A stretch of DNA of 64,000 nucleotides from G965197675 sp965197675 (GTDB lineage: Bacteria > Chloroflexota > Dehalococcoidia > Plut-88900). Below, in pieces: positions 51,316 to 60,526 of the stretch. Under the pieces are notes generated by a model. The model worked only from the letters and a program-made list of their open reading frames with translations, was not told the DNA's origin and made no database searches. Position numbers and translations under genes: made by a program. How positions within the stretch are numbered: position 1 is the stretch's first letter; every line of letters starts with the position of its first letter. Location: NCBI GenBank assembly GCA_965197675.1, contig OZ240221.1, positions 620,001 through 684,000 of the forward strand. The letters run 5' to 3'.

Positions 51316-54069
51316 CTATGGACGTAAAGCCTCGGCCATACCCTTGCCTCTTTTACGTAGCTTGGAGGGTGCTGAGCCGTTCTTTGGCTCGACTCGGACA
51401 GCGCAAACTTTGTACTCTGGAACCTTGGAGTTGGGATCATAGACGGCATTAGTGAGGAAGTTGGCCGCCGAATCTTTAAGTTTCACAAAGGGAACGAATA
51501 TCTCACCTTCCCGTACCGCGTCCGTAACCAGGGCACACCCTTCCAACTCTCCCCGACGAGAGCAAACGCGTACCTCGTCGCTGTCTGATATGCCGGCCTT
51601 CCTGGCATCTACAGGATTGATAGCCACTTGCAACTCCGGAGCGCGGGCCATCAGTCCCGATACTCGACGAGTGATAGTGCCTCCATGCCAATGATACAGG
51701 ATTCGTCCCGTGTTGAGAATCAGAGGGTATTTTCTGTTGGGCAACTCAGCGGCCGACTCCTTTTGTTGGACTACCACGAACTTACCCAGTCCACGAGGAA
51801 AGGTCTCCTCATATAGTATGGGGGTGCCTGGATGGTCGGGGGTGGGACAGGGCCACTGAATGCCGCCTTCTCTATCCAAGCGCTCGAAGGAGAGTCCAGA
51901 GATTATAGGCGTGAGACGTGCTAGCTCATCGAATATCTCTGAAGGGTGATTGTAGTCGAACTGATCGTCGGGCATTCCCAGTCTCTTACATACTCGGCGT
52001 GCCAAGTCTGAGGTTATATCCCAGTCGGGTCTACTATCCCCTATAGGATTGATGGCCTTGCGGACCCGTTGTACTCTACGCTCGCTATTTGTGAAGGTGC
52101 CCTCCTTCTCGGCAAAGCTGGAAGCAGGAAGAACGACGTCGGCTATCTCGGCTGTCTCGTGCAGAAAGATGTCCTGCACTACCAGGAACTCCAGATTCTC
52201 GATGGCCTCCCTGGCGCGGTGAAGATCAGGCTCGCTCAGCAGGGTATTCTCTCCCGATATATACAGAGCCTTCAGGCGTCCGGCCATCGCCTCTTCGACC
52301 ATCTCGGTGGCCACCAAGCCTTCTTTTTTGGGCAGAGTCCCACCCCAGGCCTCTGCGAAGCCCGCAAGTGTCTCTTCGCCCAAGCCCCGATAGCCGGGAA
52401 GGGAGTTAGGGATACATCCCACGTCGCCGCATCCCTGCACGTTGTTTTGTCCTCTCAGGGGCGATATTCCATTGCCTCGTTTGCCCAGCTGGCCGGTCAG
52501 AAGGACCAGGTTCAGTACGGCATGACAGTTAGCTGTGCCATTAGTGTGTTGAGTCAATCCCATGCCCCAGATGAAGCATGAGCCACTGAAGGGAGGCCTG
52601 GCATAGAGTCTAGCGGCCTCGACCAAATCTTCCTTGGGTACCCCTGTAACGGATTCCACATAATCTGGGGTGTATAGGGCGAGGGACTGATACCATTCCT
52701 CAAAACCCTCGGTGCGCTGGGCGACGAAATCCCTATCCCAAAGATTTTCATCCAGGATGACCTTAGCCATCCCGTTGAAAAGAGCAACGTCGGTGCCAGG
52801 TTTCTCCCTAAGCCACAGATAAGCATAGTCACACATCTCGATGTGTTTTGGGTTTATTACTATTAGCTTAGCTCCGTTCTTATCGACGGCCTTGCGAAAT
52901 CGAGTGGCTATCACCGGATGGTTGGAGCTGGGATCTGCGCCTGCGATCACCAGGCATCCCGCCATCTCATAGTCCAGATAGGAGTTGCTGGTGGCCCCGC
53001 TGCCCAGAGAGGCCAACATGGCCTCCACCGAGGGCGAATGGCAGAGGCGAGTACAGTGGTCTATGTTGTTGGTCCCCATGACGAGGCGCATGAACTTCTG
53101 AATGACGTAGCCGTCCTCGTTTGTGGCCTTGGCCGAGGCTAGTGCTGCCACAGAGCCTCGATACTGGACCAGCTTGTCGGCGACCAAGTCCAACGCCTCG
53201 TCCCAGCTGGAAGGCTGTAACGAACCGTTCTTACGAATGAGAGGTGTGGTCAGACGGTCTGAGTGGTTCACGAAGGTAACCCCAAAGCGACCCTTGACGC
53301 ACAGCCTTCCTTGGCTGGATTCATTGGCGGGTTCGTCGTCCACCCAGAGGATTTCATCTTTATCATCGGCGTTCACCTCGATGCCACAACCAACCCCACA
53401 GTAGGGGCAGGTGGTGGAGGTCTTGGTCATGATATTATCCGCCTTCAACTTGGGCTCGATGGCGCCGGTTGGACAGGCTGCGACACAGGAGCCGCAGGAA
53501 GTACAGATAGAGTCGGCTATGGGATGGTCGTCGAAGGTGCCGATGAAGGCCTGCTGGCCACGCCCGAGAACAGCAATGGCCCCAATTTCCTGAAGAGTCT
53601 GACAGGCCTCCACGCAGCGAGCACACAGGATACAGTCGTCCATGTTCACGCTGAAGAAGGGGTTGCTGTCATCTACATGCTCTCGACTACGAGGATCCAG
53701 AACAGGAGACGTGAGACTGTGGTACTCGGCTGCTACCTTTAGCTCTTTATGCTCAGCCAGTGAGTTGCCGGGCGTCTCTGGAGGGAGCATGCCCAGGGTT
53801 AGCTCCAGGACACCCTTTCTGATTCGGCGAACGTCAGAGCTGTTTGTATGGACAACCATCTCATCCTCGACGGGAGTGTGGCAGGATGCTGGGAAGCCTC
53901 TTCGTCCCTCGATCTGCACCAGGCACGTGCGACAGGCCCCGATAGCCTCCATCCCCGGGTCTTTGCACAGTTGAGGAATGTAGATGCCTGCCTGGTTAAC
54001 CGCCTGCAGGATGGACGAGCCTTCTTCTACCTCTTGCTTTTCTCCATCTACTGTTATGGTTACATTCAT
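51316..54069 (-). CDS. NAD-linked formate dehydrogenase alpha subunit-like molybdopterin oxidoreductase
   Basis: About 917 residues. N-terminal [2Fe-2S] ferredoxin (LCKDPG...GACRTC...ASCHTP), two [4Fe-4S] motifs (CILCARCVEAC and CTSCGSCVAAC), a further C-x2-C-x3-C in TTCPYCGVGCG, then the MoCo domain. The metal ligand is Cys, not Sec, in DHCTRLCHSPS (about residue 343). Domain order matches FdsA/FdhA of soluble NAD-reducing formate dehydrogenases. ATG at 54069 (MNVTITVDG) is preferred over a GTG ten codons earlier. Downstream of NuoE/NuoF-like genes; it would feed electrons to the NuoF-like FMN subunit. Confidence 0.93.
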   Translation of the reverse strand: MNVTITVDGEKQEVEEGSSILQAVNQAGIYIPQLCKDPGMEAIGACRTCLVQIEGRRGFPASCHTPVEDEMVVHTNSSDVRRIRKGVLELTLGMLPPETPGNSLAEHKELKVAAEYHSLTSPVLDPRSREHVDDSNPFFSVNMDDCILCARCVEACQTLQEIGAIAVLGRGQQAFIGTFDDHPIADSICTSCGSCVAACPTGAIEPKLKADNIMTKTSTTCPYCGVGCGIEVNADDKDEILWVDDEPANESSQGRLCVKGRFGVTFVNHSDRLTTPLIRKNGSLQPSSWDEALDLVADKLVQYRGSVAALASAKATNEDGYVIQKFMRLVMGTNNIDHCTRLCHSPSVEAMLASLGSGATSNSYLDYEMAGCLVIAGADPSSNHPVIATRFRKAVDKNGAKLIVINPKHIEMCDYAYLWLREKPGTDVALFNGMAKVILDENLWDRDFVAQRTEGFEEWYQSLALYTPDYVESVTGVPKEDLVEAARLYARPPFSGSCFIWGMGLTQHTNGTANCHAVLNLVLLTGQLGKRGNGISPLRGQNNVQGCGDVGCIPNSLPGYRGLGEETLAGFAEAWGGTLPKKEGLVATEMVEEAMAGRLKALYISGENTLLSEPDLHRAREAIENLEFLVVQDIFLHETAEIADVVLPASSFAEKEGTFTNSERRVQRVRKAINPIGDSRPDWDITSDLARRVCKRLGMPDDQFDYNHPSEIFDELARLTPIISGLSFERLDREGGIQWPCPTPDHPGTPILYEETFPRGLGKFVVVQQKESAAELPNRKYPLILNTGRILYHWHGGTITRRVSGLMARAPELQVAINPVDARKAGISDSDEVRVCSRRGELEGCALVTDAVREGEIFVPFVKLKDSAANFLTNAVYDPNSKVPEYKVCAVRVEPKNGSAPSKLRKRGKGMAEALRP

Positions 54070-54143
54070 GATGTTCTCATTGTCACCTGTTCTCTGCACT
54101 CGTCGCCAGTCATATATTCTACCACTCGAAGATTCATTCTCAC

Positions 54144-55754
54144 CTAGTGTGACGTTACTTGAGCAAATTCATCTTTGAAGTGTTCCAATCCACTCTTGAT
54201 GGGGCCACCCGACATCTGCCCCAGTCCGCACAGGGAACCGAACCCTACAACGTCGCTCAGGTACGTTAAATCCTCTAAGTCTGAATAGTTGCCTTCTCCT
54301 TCAGCCAACCTATCCAAGATATCTAGCATACGTTTAGTGCCCTCTCGGCAGGGGGTACACTTGCTACACGATTCCGCAGCGTTGTAGGCGGCCAGCTTTC
54401 GCACCACTTGAACCGGCGAGACACTATCGTCCAGCACAGCAATGCCTCCGGATCCCAACACTGCCCCAGATGGGTCCAGCATACCCGGCCCGATGGGCGT
54501 ATCCAGCATGGAGGCGCTCAAGAGCCCTCCCGATGGTCCTCCGGCTACCACACCAACCACATCGTGTTCTTCTGGAGGCCCTCCACCAATGTCGAATATT
54601 ATCTTCCTGATGGTGGTACCCATGGCTACTTCTACCAGGCCTGGTCTTTGCACCCTACCTGTCAGCGATATTATCTTGGTGTCCTTTGCTGCCTCACCCC
54701 CCACCTGCCGATAGCTGGAATCATCCTCGCTAAGAATGGTAGGGAGATTGCAGAGAGTCTCGACATTGTTTATGACGGTGGGGAATCCCCAGAGTCCCGA
54801 TTTCACCGGGAAGGGTGGGCGGGTGCGGGGTACGTTCCTTTGTCCCTCGATGCTATTCATAAGGGCGCTTTCCTCTCCCAGAACATAACCCCCAGCTCCC
54901 CTTCGCACTTCTATCTGGAACCCAAATCCGGTGTCCAGCACACCATCTCCCACCAGGTGATCAGATCTGGCCTTCTCCAGCGCCTGTTCAATTCGTTTGG
55001 CGGAGAGACTAGCCTCGCCGTTGATATACAGGTAGACCATCTCGGCGCCGATGGCATAGGTGGCTATGGCCATGCCCTCTAGCAAGCGATAGGGGTCTCC
55101 CTCCATTATATGACGATCTTTGTATATGCCGGGTTCGCCTTCCTCCGCATTGACTATGAGGTATCTGGGACTGCACCCAGTGTCTCTGGCCCCTTGCCAT
55201 TTGCGGGCAGCAGGGAAATAAGCCCCACCCCTTCCTCTCAGGTCTGCTTCCAACACCTCGTCTATCACTTCCTCCGGTGAGAGGGAAGTGATCACTCTGT
55301 TCAAGGCCGAGTAGCCGCCTCTGGCAACATATTCGTCGATTTCTGTTGGGTCAACCTGTCCGATATGCTCCAAAACAAGTCGAGTCTGATTGAACCAAAA
55401 CCCAGACGAGTCTTCTTGTGCCGGCGTACCTTTCAAGATCTGGTCTGGTTCTGGGGTACTACTCAACAAATCCTGGACCAGATCTGGAACGTCAGAAAGC
55501 TGTACATGCGTCAAGCGGAACGTGCGGTCTTCCTCAGTTTCAACGATAACCGTGGGGGCTTCATAGCAGGCCCCATCACACCCCACCTCTACACCGGAAA
55601 CTCGCAATCCCGTCTTACCGCCCTCGCTTCGAAGATAGCCTAGCACGTCCACAGCCCCAACCGATTGAGCACATCCCCCCACCTGCACTAGTATCCTGGG
55701 ATAGACAGTGGGAGGTCTGCGTTCGGCTCGGCTCTTTAAATCGGAGTAGTTCAC
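54144..55754 (-). CDS. NuoF-like NADH/FMN subunit
   Basis: About 536 residues. An N-terminal thioredoxin-like region with CDGACYEAP, then the Nuo51 core: RGRGGAYFPAARKW (FMN), NAEEGEPGIYKDR, EESALMNSIEGQR (NADH loop) and a C-terminal [4Fe-4S] set CSKCTPC plus SLCGLG. It accepts electrons and reduces NAD. GTG start overlaps the NuoE-like stop as GTGA, so the two are translationally coupled. Upstream ATG-type starts would run through the NuoE gene. 74 bp before the formate dehydrogenase-like gene. Confidence 0.94.
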   Translation of the reverse strand: MNYSDLKSRAERRPPTVYPRILVQVGGCAQSVGAVDVLGYLRSEGGKTGLRVSGVEVGCDGACYEAPTVIVETEEDRTFRLTHVQLSDVPDLVQDLLSSTPEPDQILKGTPAQEDSSGFWFNQTRLVLEHIGQVDPTEIDEYVARGGYSALNRVITSLSPEEVIDEVLEADLRGRGGAYFPAARKWQGARDTGCSPRYLIVNAEEGEPGIYKDRHIMEGDPYRLLEGMAIATYAIGAEMVYLYINGEASLSAKRIEQALEKARSDHLVGDGVLDTGFGFQIEVRRGAGGYVLGEESALMNSIEGQRNVPRTRPPFPVKSGLWGFPTVINNVETLCNLPTILSEDDSSYRQVGGEAAKDTKIISLTGRVQRPGLVEVAMGTTIRKIIFDIGGGPPEEHDVVGVVAGGPSGGLLSASMLDTPIGPGMLDPSGAVLGSGGIAVLDDSVSPVQVVRKLAAYNAAESCSKCTPCREGTKRMLDILDRLAEGEGNYSDLEDLTYLSDVVGFGSLCGLGQMSGGPIKSGLEHFKDEFAQVTSH

Positions 55755-56224
55755 CTGGTCACCTTCTCGGCTACTGCCTTCAACCTCTCTGCTATGGCGT
55801 CTGGTGTCATGCGCCCCAGGCTCAGTCCATCCAGCTCCACTGCGGGAGCCATCGGGCAGATAAATAGACAAGGCGTCTCTTCGAAGGAAAACGTGCCATT
55901 GGTGTTTGTCTTGTTGGAATAGATTCCCAAAGCCTTTCTCGCACTATCCATGACAGAGGCAGCACCCGACAAATAGCACTGAAGTCCTGTACACACTCGT
56001 AGAATGTGCTCCCCCGGCTCTTCCAACCGAAACTCCGGGTATGACGATGCCACTCCATACACCTCGCTCTTGGGCACCTTCAGGTGAATAGAGATTTCCG
56101 CTAGCGCCCAGCCCGGCAGATACCGTACCTCCTCCTGAACGGCGTGGAGCACAGGCAACAGATAGGTGCGTTCTTGAGGAAATCTGCCGATAACCTCTTT
56201 TATATCCTCCCTATCCATCCTCAT
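55751..56224 (-). CDS. NuoE-like [2Fe-2S] subunit
   Basis: A 157-residue thioredoxin-like ferredoxin. The cluster ligands are CTGLQC (about residue 83) and CLFIC (about 120), as in the 24-kDa subunit. N-terminal part is the usual all-helical bundle (LPVLHAVQEEVRYLPG). It stabilises and relays electrons to the NuoF-like subunit. ATGA overlap with the AOR homolog upstream and GTGA overlap with NuoF-like downstream show a single operon. Confidence 0.94.
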   Translation of the reverse strand: MRMDREDIKEVIGRFPQERTYLLPVLHAVQEEVRYLPGWALAEISIHLKVPKSEVYGVASSYPEFRLEEPGEHILRVCTGLQCYLSGAASVMDSARKALGIYSNKTNTNGTFSFEETPCLFICPMAPAVELDGLSLGRMTPDAIAERLKAVAEKVTR

Positions 56225-58071
56225 GTCCTTTGACTCGGGATCTCGCTATACCTTGCCAAGTCTAGCCTTTCCAGCTTATCTTCGGGGATCAAACCTTCCA
56301 GAGTCCAACCCCTGGCCTGATAGTAGCTGGTTATCATACTCTGGAGTTGATCCCTTGATAAAGAGCCATCTTTGGACTCGCCGCTGGTATTGACCTCGCC
56401 TAGGATTCTATCAGGCAGGGTGTCGTCTTCTCTTCTCCAGCCCTCCCGAATGTTGAACAGCTTTCTCGCATTGTTTATCCGCTCGCCCACCTGTTGCAAC
56501 TCTTCCGGGGATGTATCCCAACCGGTGATCAACCCATAGATACGGGCAACCTCACCGTAGAAGTCGGTAAAGGAGCGGCGGAGGAACTTGGAGAGGATGA
56601 GAGAATCCAGAAGAGCAGAGAAGTCCTCGCTGTCGGCAACCAACCGACTGTACTCTAATTTCTCATCCGCGCCTTCCTTGATGTGGGCAATGTCGAAATC
56701 GTACGCCGACGAGCGGTTGTGGCAGGCACCGCGAGTGCTAACAGCAAGACCTAGCGCCAACGCCTTGAGGGTTTTAGGATGGTATCCAGGCATCTCAAGA
56801 CCCTTCACCTGCATGGCCCACGACTCTGATCCGTGCTCAACTAGCTGAGCGGCCCGCTTGCTGCCGTCCGCAAGAAGGTCACCCACCCCCTCTCGTCTGC
56901 CTATTAGCTCGATGGTAGATAGCAGAGCCTCTGCGTTGCCAAACCTCAACTCGACTCCATCAGTATCAGAAGTCGAGAGAGCTCCCTTCTCGAACGATTC
57001 CATAGCCCAAGCTATAGTCCCTCCGGTACTGATGGTGTCTATCCCCAGCTCGTCACACTTGGCCACGGCTCTGATTATTGCGTTGGGATCATCGATTCCA
57101 CACAACGAGCCGAGAGCGAAGAGGCTTTCATACTCTACCCTGCTTTTGACACGCTCGCCATTCTTCCCGCTAGTGGCAAACACCTTCTCCCACTCATGGG
57201 TAGAAGAGGTGTTTTGATTTGGCGTATAGTGTGCTCGATGGAGCCTATCGGCGCTAATATTCACGGCCCCTTCGAAGGTGGATTCGCGGAAGTTATACGA
57301 GGGGAGAGCTGAGAGCCTATCGATTGCAGTAAGGTTAGCAACAGTGCCTTCATCCCTGTATTTTGCTGTTCCTTCTCCTTGTCTTGCCTCCTCTATTATG
57401 GCGATTGCCCCACCCAACTCCTCGGAATGAGCGATAGGGCATGAGCCGGTGCCCTTAAGAGCGATGGCTTTGAGGTTTTTGGAACCCATAACAGCCCCTG
57501 CGCCGGTCCTGCCGGCCTGTCGGCCTTCGTTAGTGATGCAGGCATAGCGAACCAGTTTTTCTCCGGCAGGCCCAATGGCAGCCACGCACAAATTAGGGTC
57601 TCCGATCTCGGATTTCAGATTTCGTTCTACTTCCCTTGCAGAAAGGCCCTTCAGCCGCTCTGCATTCTGAAATTGAACTCCGACGTCTCGTATTACCAAA
57701 TAGGTGAGGAAGTCTGCCTTTCCAGTCAACACGAGAGCGTCGAAATGCGTATTTTTGAGCTCCGTTGATAGAGACCCTGATGACAGGGAATCCCCGATGA
57801 ACCCAGTAAGCGGAGATTTACAAGAGACAGCGAACTTAGTGGAGAACTTTGGGACGACGCCAGCAAAGGGACTGCTTACAAAGATCAGAGGGTTGTCCTC
57901 TGATAGAGGGTCCACTCCTTGCGGGGCAAAGTCATATAGGAGCCTGGCTCCCAGCCCCACCCCTCCTATATACTGGCACAGGGTTTTGGGGTCCACCTGC
58001 TCAGTACTAACCTTGTGGTTAGTCAGGTCAATCCAGAGAAGCTTACCATAGTAACCGTACAACAAAGCCAC
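56221..58071 (-). CDS. Aldehyde ferredoxin oxidoreductase family protein lacking cluster cysteines
   Basis: A 616-residue AOR-family protein: N-terminal YGKLLWIDLTN, cofactor-domain stretches KSPLTGFIGDS and GRTGAGAVMGSKNLKAIALKG, and EYESLFALGSLCGIDDPNAI followed by GIDTISTGGTIAWAME. Typical AORs carry W-bis-pyranopterin plus a [4Fe-4S] cluster bound by C-x2-C-x3-C and a fourth Cys. Here the first three positions read TSSTHEWE (T288, T291, E295) and the fourth is Ser494 in LILSKF. No other CxxC motif exists. GTG start without a clear site; 47 bp behind mobA. Translationally coupled to the NuoE-like gene. Fold is clear; electron route and reaction are not. Confidence 0.9.
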   Translation of the reverse strand: MALLYGYYGKLLWIDLTNHKVSTEQVDPKTLCQYIGGVGLGARLLYDFAPQGVDPLSEDNPLIFVSSPFAGVVPKFSTKFAVSCKSPLTGFIGDSLSSGSLSTELKNTHFDALVLTGKADFLTYLVIRDVGVQFQNAERLKGLSAREVERNLKSEIGDPNLCVAAIGPAGEKLVRYACITNEGRQAGRTGAGAVMGSKNLKAIALKGTGSCPIAHSEELGGAIAIIEEARQGEGTAKYRDEGTVANLTAIDRLSALPSYNFRESTFEGAVNISADRLHRAHYTPNQNTSSTHEWEKVFATSGKNGERVKSRVEYESLFALGSLCGIDDPNAIIRAVAKCDELGIDTISTGGTIAWAMESFEKGALSTSDTDGVELRFGNAEALLSTIELIGRREGVGDLLADGSKRAAQLVEHGSESWAMQVKGLEMPGYHPKTLKALALGLAVSTRGACHNRSSAYDFDIAHIKEGADEKLEYSRLVADSEDFSALLDSLILSKFLRRSFTDFYGEVARIYGLITGWDTSPEELQQVGERINNARKLFNIREGWRREDDTLPDRILGEVNTSGESKDGSLSRDQLQSMITSYYQARGWTLEGLIPEDKLERLDLARYSEIPSQRT

Positions 58072-58118
58072 CTATATTTATCGGGAGCAAACTGGCTGAA
58101 GGTTTTTTGTTTCCCTAA

Positions 58119-58754
58119 TCACTGATTCTGCAAACTATGTGCTTCCATTGCCAAGGCTTTGTCCAAGTCTTCCTGAGTATTGATATTGAAGAAGCTGAGA
58201 AGGTCAGGATCAAGGGCGCGAATGTGCTCTTCCCCGACAAAGGCTACATTCACCAAGTCGAAGAATCCAGCAATTTTCAGTAGTCCTTTCCGCAGCTGCC
58301 GTTCGATTGCATCGAGGCAGGTTTTCGAGTAAACGGCATGTAGAGGTTCTGGTCGTCCATCCACTATCGGTACCACGGCATCGTAGTCCGATATAAGGTC
58401 TACCATGAACCGCACCAAGGCGATGTTTATGAAGGGCATATCGCAGGCCGTCACCACTCCAAACCGACCTCGAGCGAATGTTAGACCTGTAAATATCCCT
58501 CCGAGGGAACCAGAGCCGGGATATAAATCCGAGGCGGTTCTGACCCATGAGGGCAGTGGCAAGTCGGCAACCTTGCTGTCATCAGCTACTACCACGATAG
58601 TCTCAGACGTAACCTGGGAAAGACGGTTTATCACCCTCTCGATCAGGACCTCTTGCCCTATGGGCTCGATGGCCTTGTTCCTCCCCAAACGCTTGCTTTG
58701 GCCCCCCGCCAACACCACTCCACTGAGCAGGGAGCTAGCATCTTCGCTATTCAT
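58119..58754 (-). CDS. mobA: Molybdenum cofactor guanylyltransferase (MobA)
   Basis: A 211-residue nucleotidyltransferase that attaches GMP to Mo-molybdopterin, giving the bis-MGD cofactor used by the formate dehydrogenase-like protein. The signature LAGGQSKRLGRNKAIEPIG (about 15-33) and the metal-site CDMPFI (about 105) are canonical. It is first in the operon with the AOR homolog, consistent with cofactor supply to both pterin enzymes. Confidence 0.92.
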   Translation of the reverse strand: MNSEDASSLLSGVVLAGGQSKRLGRNKAIEPIGQEVLIERVINRLSQVTSETIVVVADDSKVADLPLPSWVRTASDLYPGSGSLGGIFTGLTFARGRFGVVTACDMPFINIALVRFMVDLISDYDAVVPIVDGRPEPLHAVYSKTCLDAIERQLRKGLLKIAGFFDLVNVAFVGEEHIRALDPDLLSFFNINTQEDLDKALAMEAHSLQNQ

Positions 58755-58799
58755 CTCAGAAGGAGATTATAACTCCATGCCTGTAAGCGGGCAACGCGT

Positions 58800-59250
58800 A
58801 CATAAGGCCAAAATTCCCCGGCTCCTTCTCCCTCAGGGTTTAAGGTGTCTCCGCTCACCCTAACCCTAAAGTTTACCCTGAGCGTAGTCGAAGGGAAGGG
58901 TGCCCGCCGCTTATGGTGAACCTAGAGTTTATCCTAAGTTTACCGAAGGGAACCACCCTCTGGCAGTGGGCTTGGGCCTGTCTACCGCCAGGTAGAGGAT
59001 GTGCCCCCAAAACCAAACACACCGGGGTGGGAGGGTGGGAAACAAGGCCTTTGCCTCCCTGAGTCAGCACCCTACAGAGCTCCCGCCTATCATTCCCGTA
59101 CCCCCTCTTTTCCGCCCGCCTCTATCTGGTGGTAGACAGGTGCAGCAGGCAGGTCATTCCCGTGCTTGACACGGGAATCCAGGGGTGGAGCGCTGCACAA
59201 AGTGAATGTGCTCTCAGACCCGACCTGATGGAAAATTCAATCAAGTTCCA
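58800..59250. repeat. Composite intergenic repeat block
   Basis: Contains TGAGCGTAGTCGAAGG and TTTACCGAAGGGAACCACC modules, GATGTGCCCCC, the AAGGCCTTTGCC module and the TTCCCGTG...CACGGGAA palindrome (59157-59178). A 22-bp inverted pair, CCTGTCTACCGCCAGGTAGAGG (58978-58999) with CCTCTATCTGGTGGTAGACAGG (59119-59140), matches with two mismatches. It fills the gap behind mobA's start. No gene. Confidence 0.7.
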
Positions 59251-59300
59251 CACACAAATCAAGTCAAGTTACAATGCAGGGCAATTCGAACACTGGACAT
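59230..59300. repeat. Dispersed AATCAAG element, partial copy 3
   Basis: Matches the end of copies 1 and 2: a TTCAATCAAGTT unit at about 59237 and AAATCAAGTCAAGTTACAATG at about 59264, ending in GCAGGGCAATTCG as copy 1 ends GCAGGGTAATCG. Only this tail is kept; the upstream promoter-like part is absent. Confidence 0.55.
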
Positions 59301-59411
59301 TACTTCCAATGGCATGTAGGCTAGGAGACCCCAGAGAAGGCGATAGCTTTTTTACGAGACGACGCTAAGATTAAAGGTAAATAGGAGATCCATATACACA
59401 TCATATGAGGA

Positions 59412-59921
59412 ATGGATTTGACTTCTGATACGAAGGCCCTGTCCCCCAATCGGGTCTTAGAGGAGTTGAGGAAGCTTAAGGTAACCCACATAGTCTGGCT
59501 CCCAGACACCGAGAGCCGATTCCTGTACGATTCTGTATCCCGTGATCCAGAGATGGTTCTGGTGCCAGTTTGCAGAGAGGGAGAGGCCATACCCATAGCA
59601 TTGGGCCTGATGCTGGGAGGCAAAAACCCCGTATGTATGATCCAGAGCACCGGCTTCTATGAGTCCGGCGATGCTGTGAGGGGACTAGCATTGGAAGTAA
59701 ACCTACCCCTCCTCTTGTTTGTGGGCTATCGAGGGTGGAAGCGAGAAGGCCTCATCAGCGACTCTGCCGCCACTTTCCTCGAGCCAATCCTGGATACGTG
59801 GGGCATCAGTCATCATCTAATGGAAACGGATGATGATGTCGACAAGATTGCTGCCGCCTATCGAGAAGCGCATGAGACCTCTAAACCGGTGGCCATACTG
59901 GTGGGGGCAGAGTATCAATAG
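59412..59921 (+). CDS. TPP-dependent decarboxylase alpha subunit (sulfopyruvate/phosphonopyruvate decarboxylase-like)
   Basis: A 169-residue TPP-binding N-domain protein of the ComD type: the catalytic Glu in VCREGEAIPIALGL and MIQSTGFYESGDAV. Its partner, the PP domain, is the next gene, two bases later. The split form is that of sulfopyruvate decarboxylase (ComDE, coenzyme M synthesis) or phosphonopyruvate decarboxylase-like enzymes. No coenzyme M or phosphonate genes accompany it. ATG with AGGA upstream. Substrate unresolved. Confidence 0.9.
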   Translation: MDLTSDTKALSPNRVLEELRKLKVTHIVWLPDTESRFLYDSVSRDPEMVLVPVCREGEAIPIALGLMLGGKNPVCMIQSTGFYESGDAVRGLALEVNLPLLLFVGYRGWKREGLISDSAATFLEPILDTWGISHHLMETDDDVDKIAAAYREAHETSKPVAILVGAEYQ

Positions 59922-59923
59922 CC

Positions 59924-60526
59924 ATGATATCCGGGACTGAGGCGATAAAGGTGATAGAAAAGCATCAGGGTGACGCCATCGTAGTTACTACTATGACTCC
60001 CCTGTCCCTTTGGGACCCATTGACTTCTAGACAAAAATTCCACTTACCTGTGGTTAATTCCATGGGAAAGGCCTCTTCTATAGGACTGGGTATAGCTCTG
60101 GCTCGTCCTGATAAAAAGGTGCTGGTCATAGACGGAGACGGAAGCCTGCTGATGAACTTGGGTGCCCTGGTAACCATAGCCAATATGTCGCCCAGTAACC
60201 TGATCCACTTCGTCTATCAGAACGGTACGTATGGCGTGAGTGGAGGGCAGCCTATACCCGGAATCTCCGGATTTCGGTTCGTGGACTTCGCACTGGGAGC
60301 TGGATATCCCAACGCCTTTCACCTCGATGACCTGGAGGAGCTTCACATACAGCTGCCCCAGATTCTGGATATGGGTGGGCCGATACTGGTGTGCCTAGAG
60401 GTGGATGACGAGGGATATCAACCGAAGGTGCCAACTCGAGCTACCAAGCATGCTTTCAACGAGGTGAAAGAAGCACTAGCTCTAGAGAAAGGTAGGACAA
60501 ATAACAAGAACGAGGCAAATAATTAG
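59924..60526 (+). CDS. TPP-dependent decarboxylase beta subunit
   Basis: A 200-residue TPP C-domain protein, ComE-like. The Mg-TPP motif is GDGSLLMNLGALVTIAN. It forms the active site together with the alpha protein encoded two bases upstream. The C-terminal tail is Asn/Lys-rich and probably disordered. The pair should decarboxylate a 2-oxo acid such as sulfopyruvate or phosphonopyruvate to an aldehyde, which would fit the aldehyde-handling neighbourhood on the other strand, though that link is speculation. Confidence 0.9.
   Translation: MISGTEAIKVIEKHQGDAIVVTTMTPLSLWDPLTSRQKFHLPVVNSMGKASSIGLGIALARPDKKVLVIDGDGSLLMNLGALVTIANMSPSNLIHFVYQNGTYGVSGGQPIPGISGFRFVDFALGAGYPNAFHLDDLEELHIQLPQILDMGGPILVCLEVDDEGYQPKVPTRATKHAFNEVKEALALEKGRTNNKNEANN

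Noticed and set aside
53010..53050. Selenocysteine site in the formate dehydrogenase-like gene
   Set aside because: The metal-binding residue is encoded by a Cys codon and no in-frame TGA is present.
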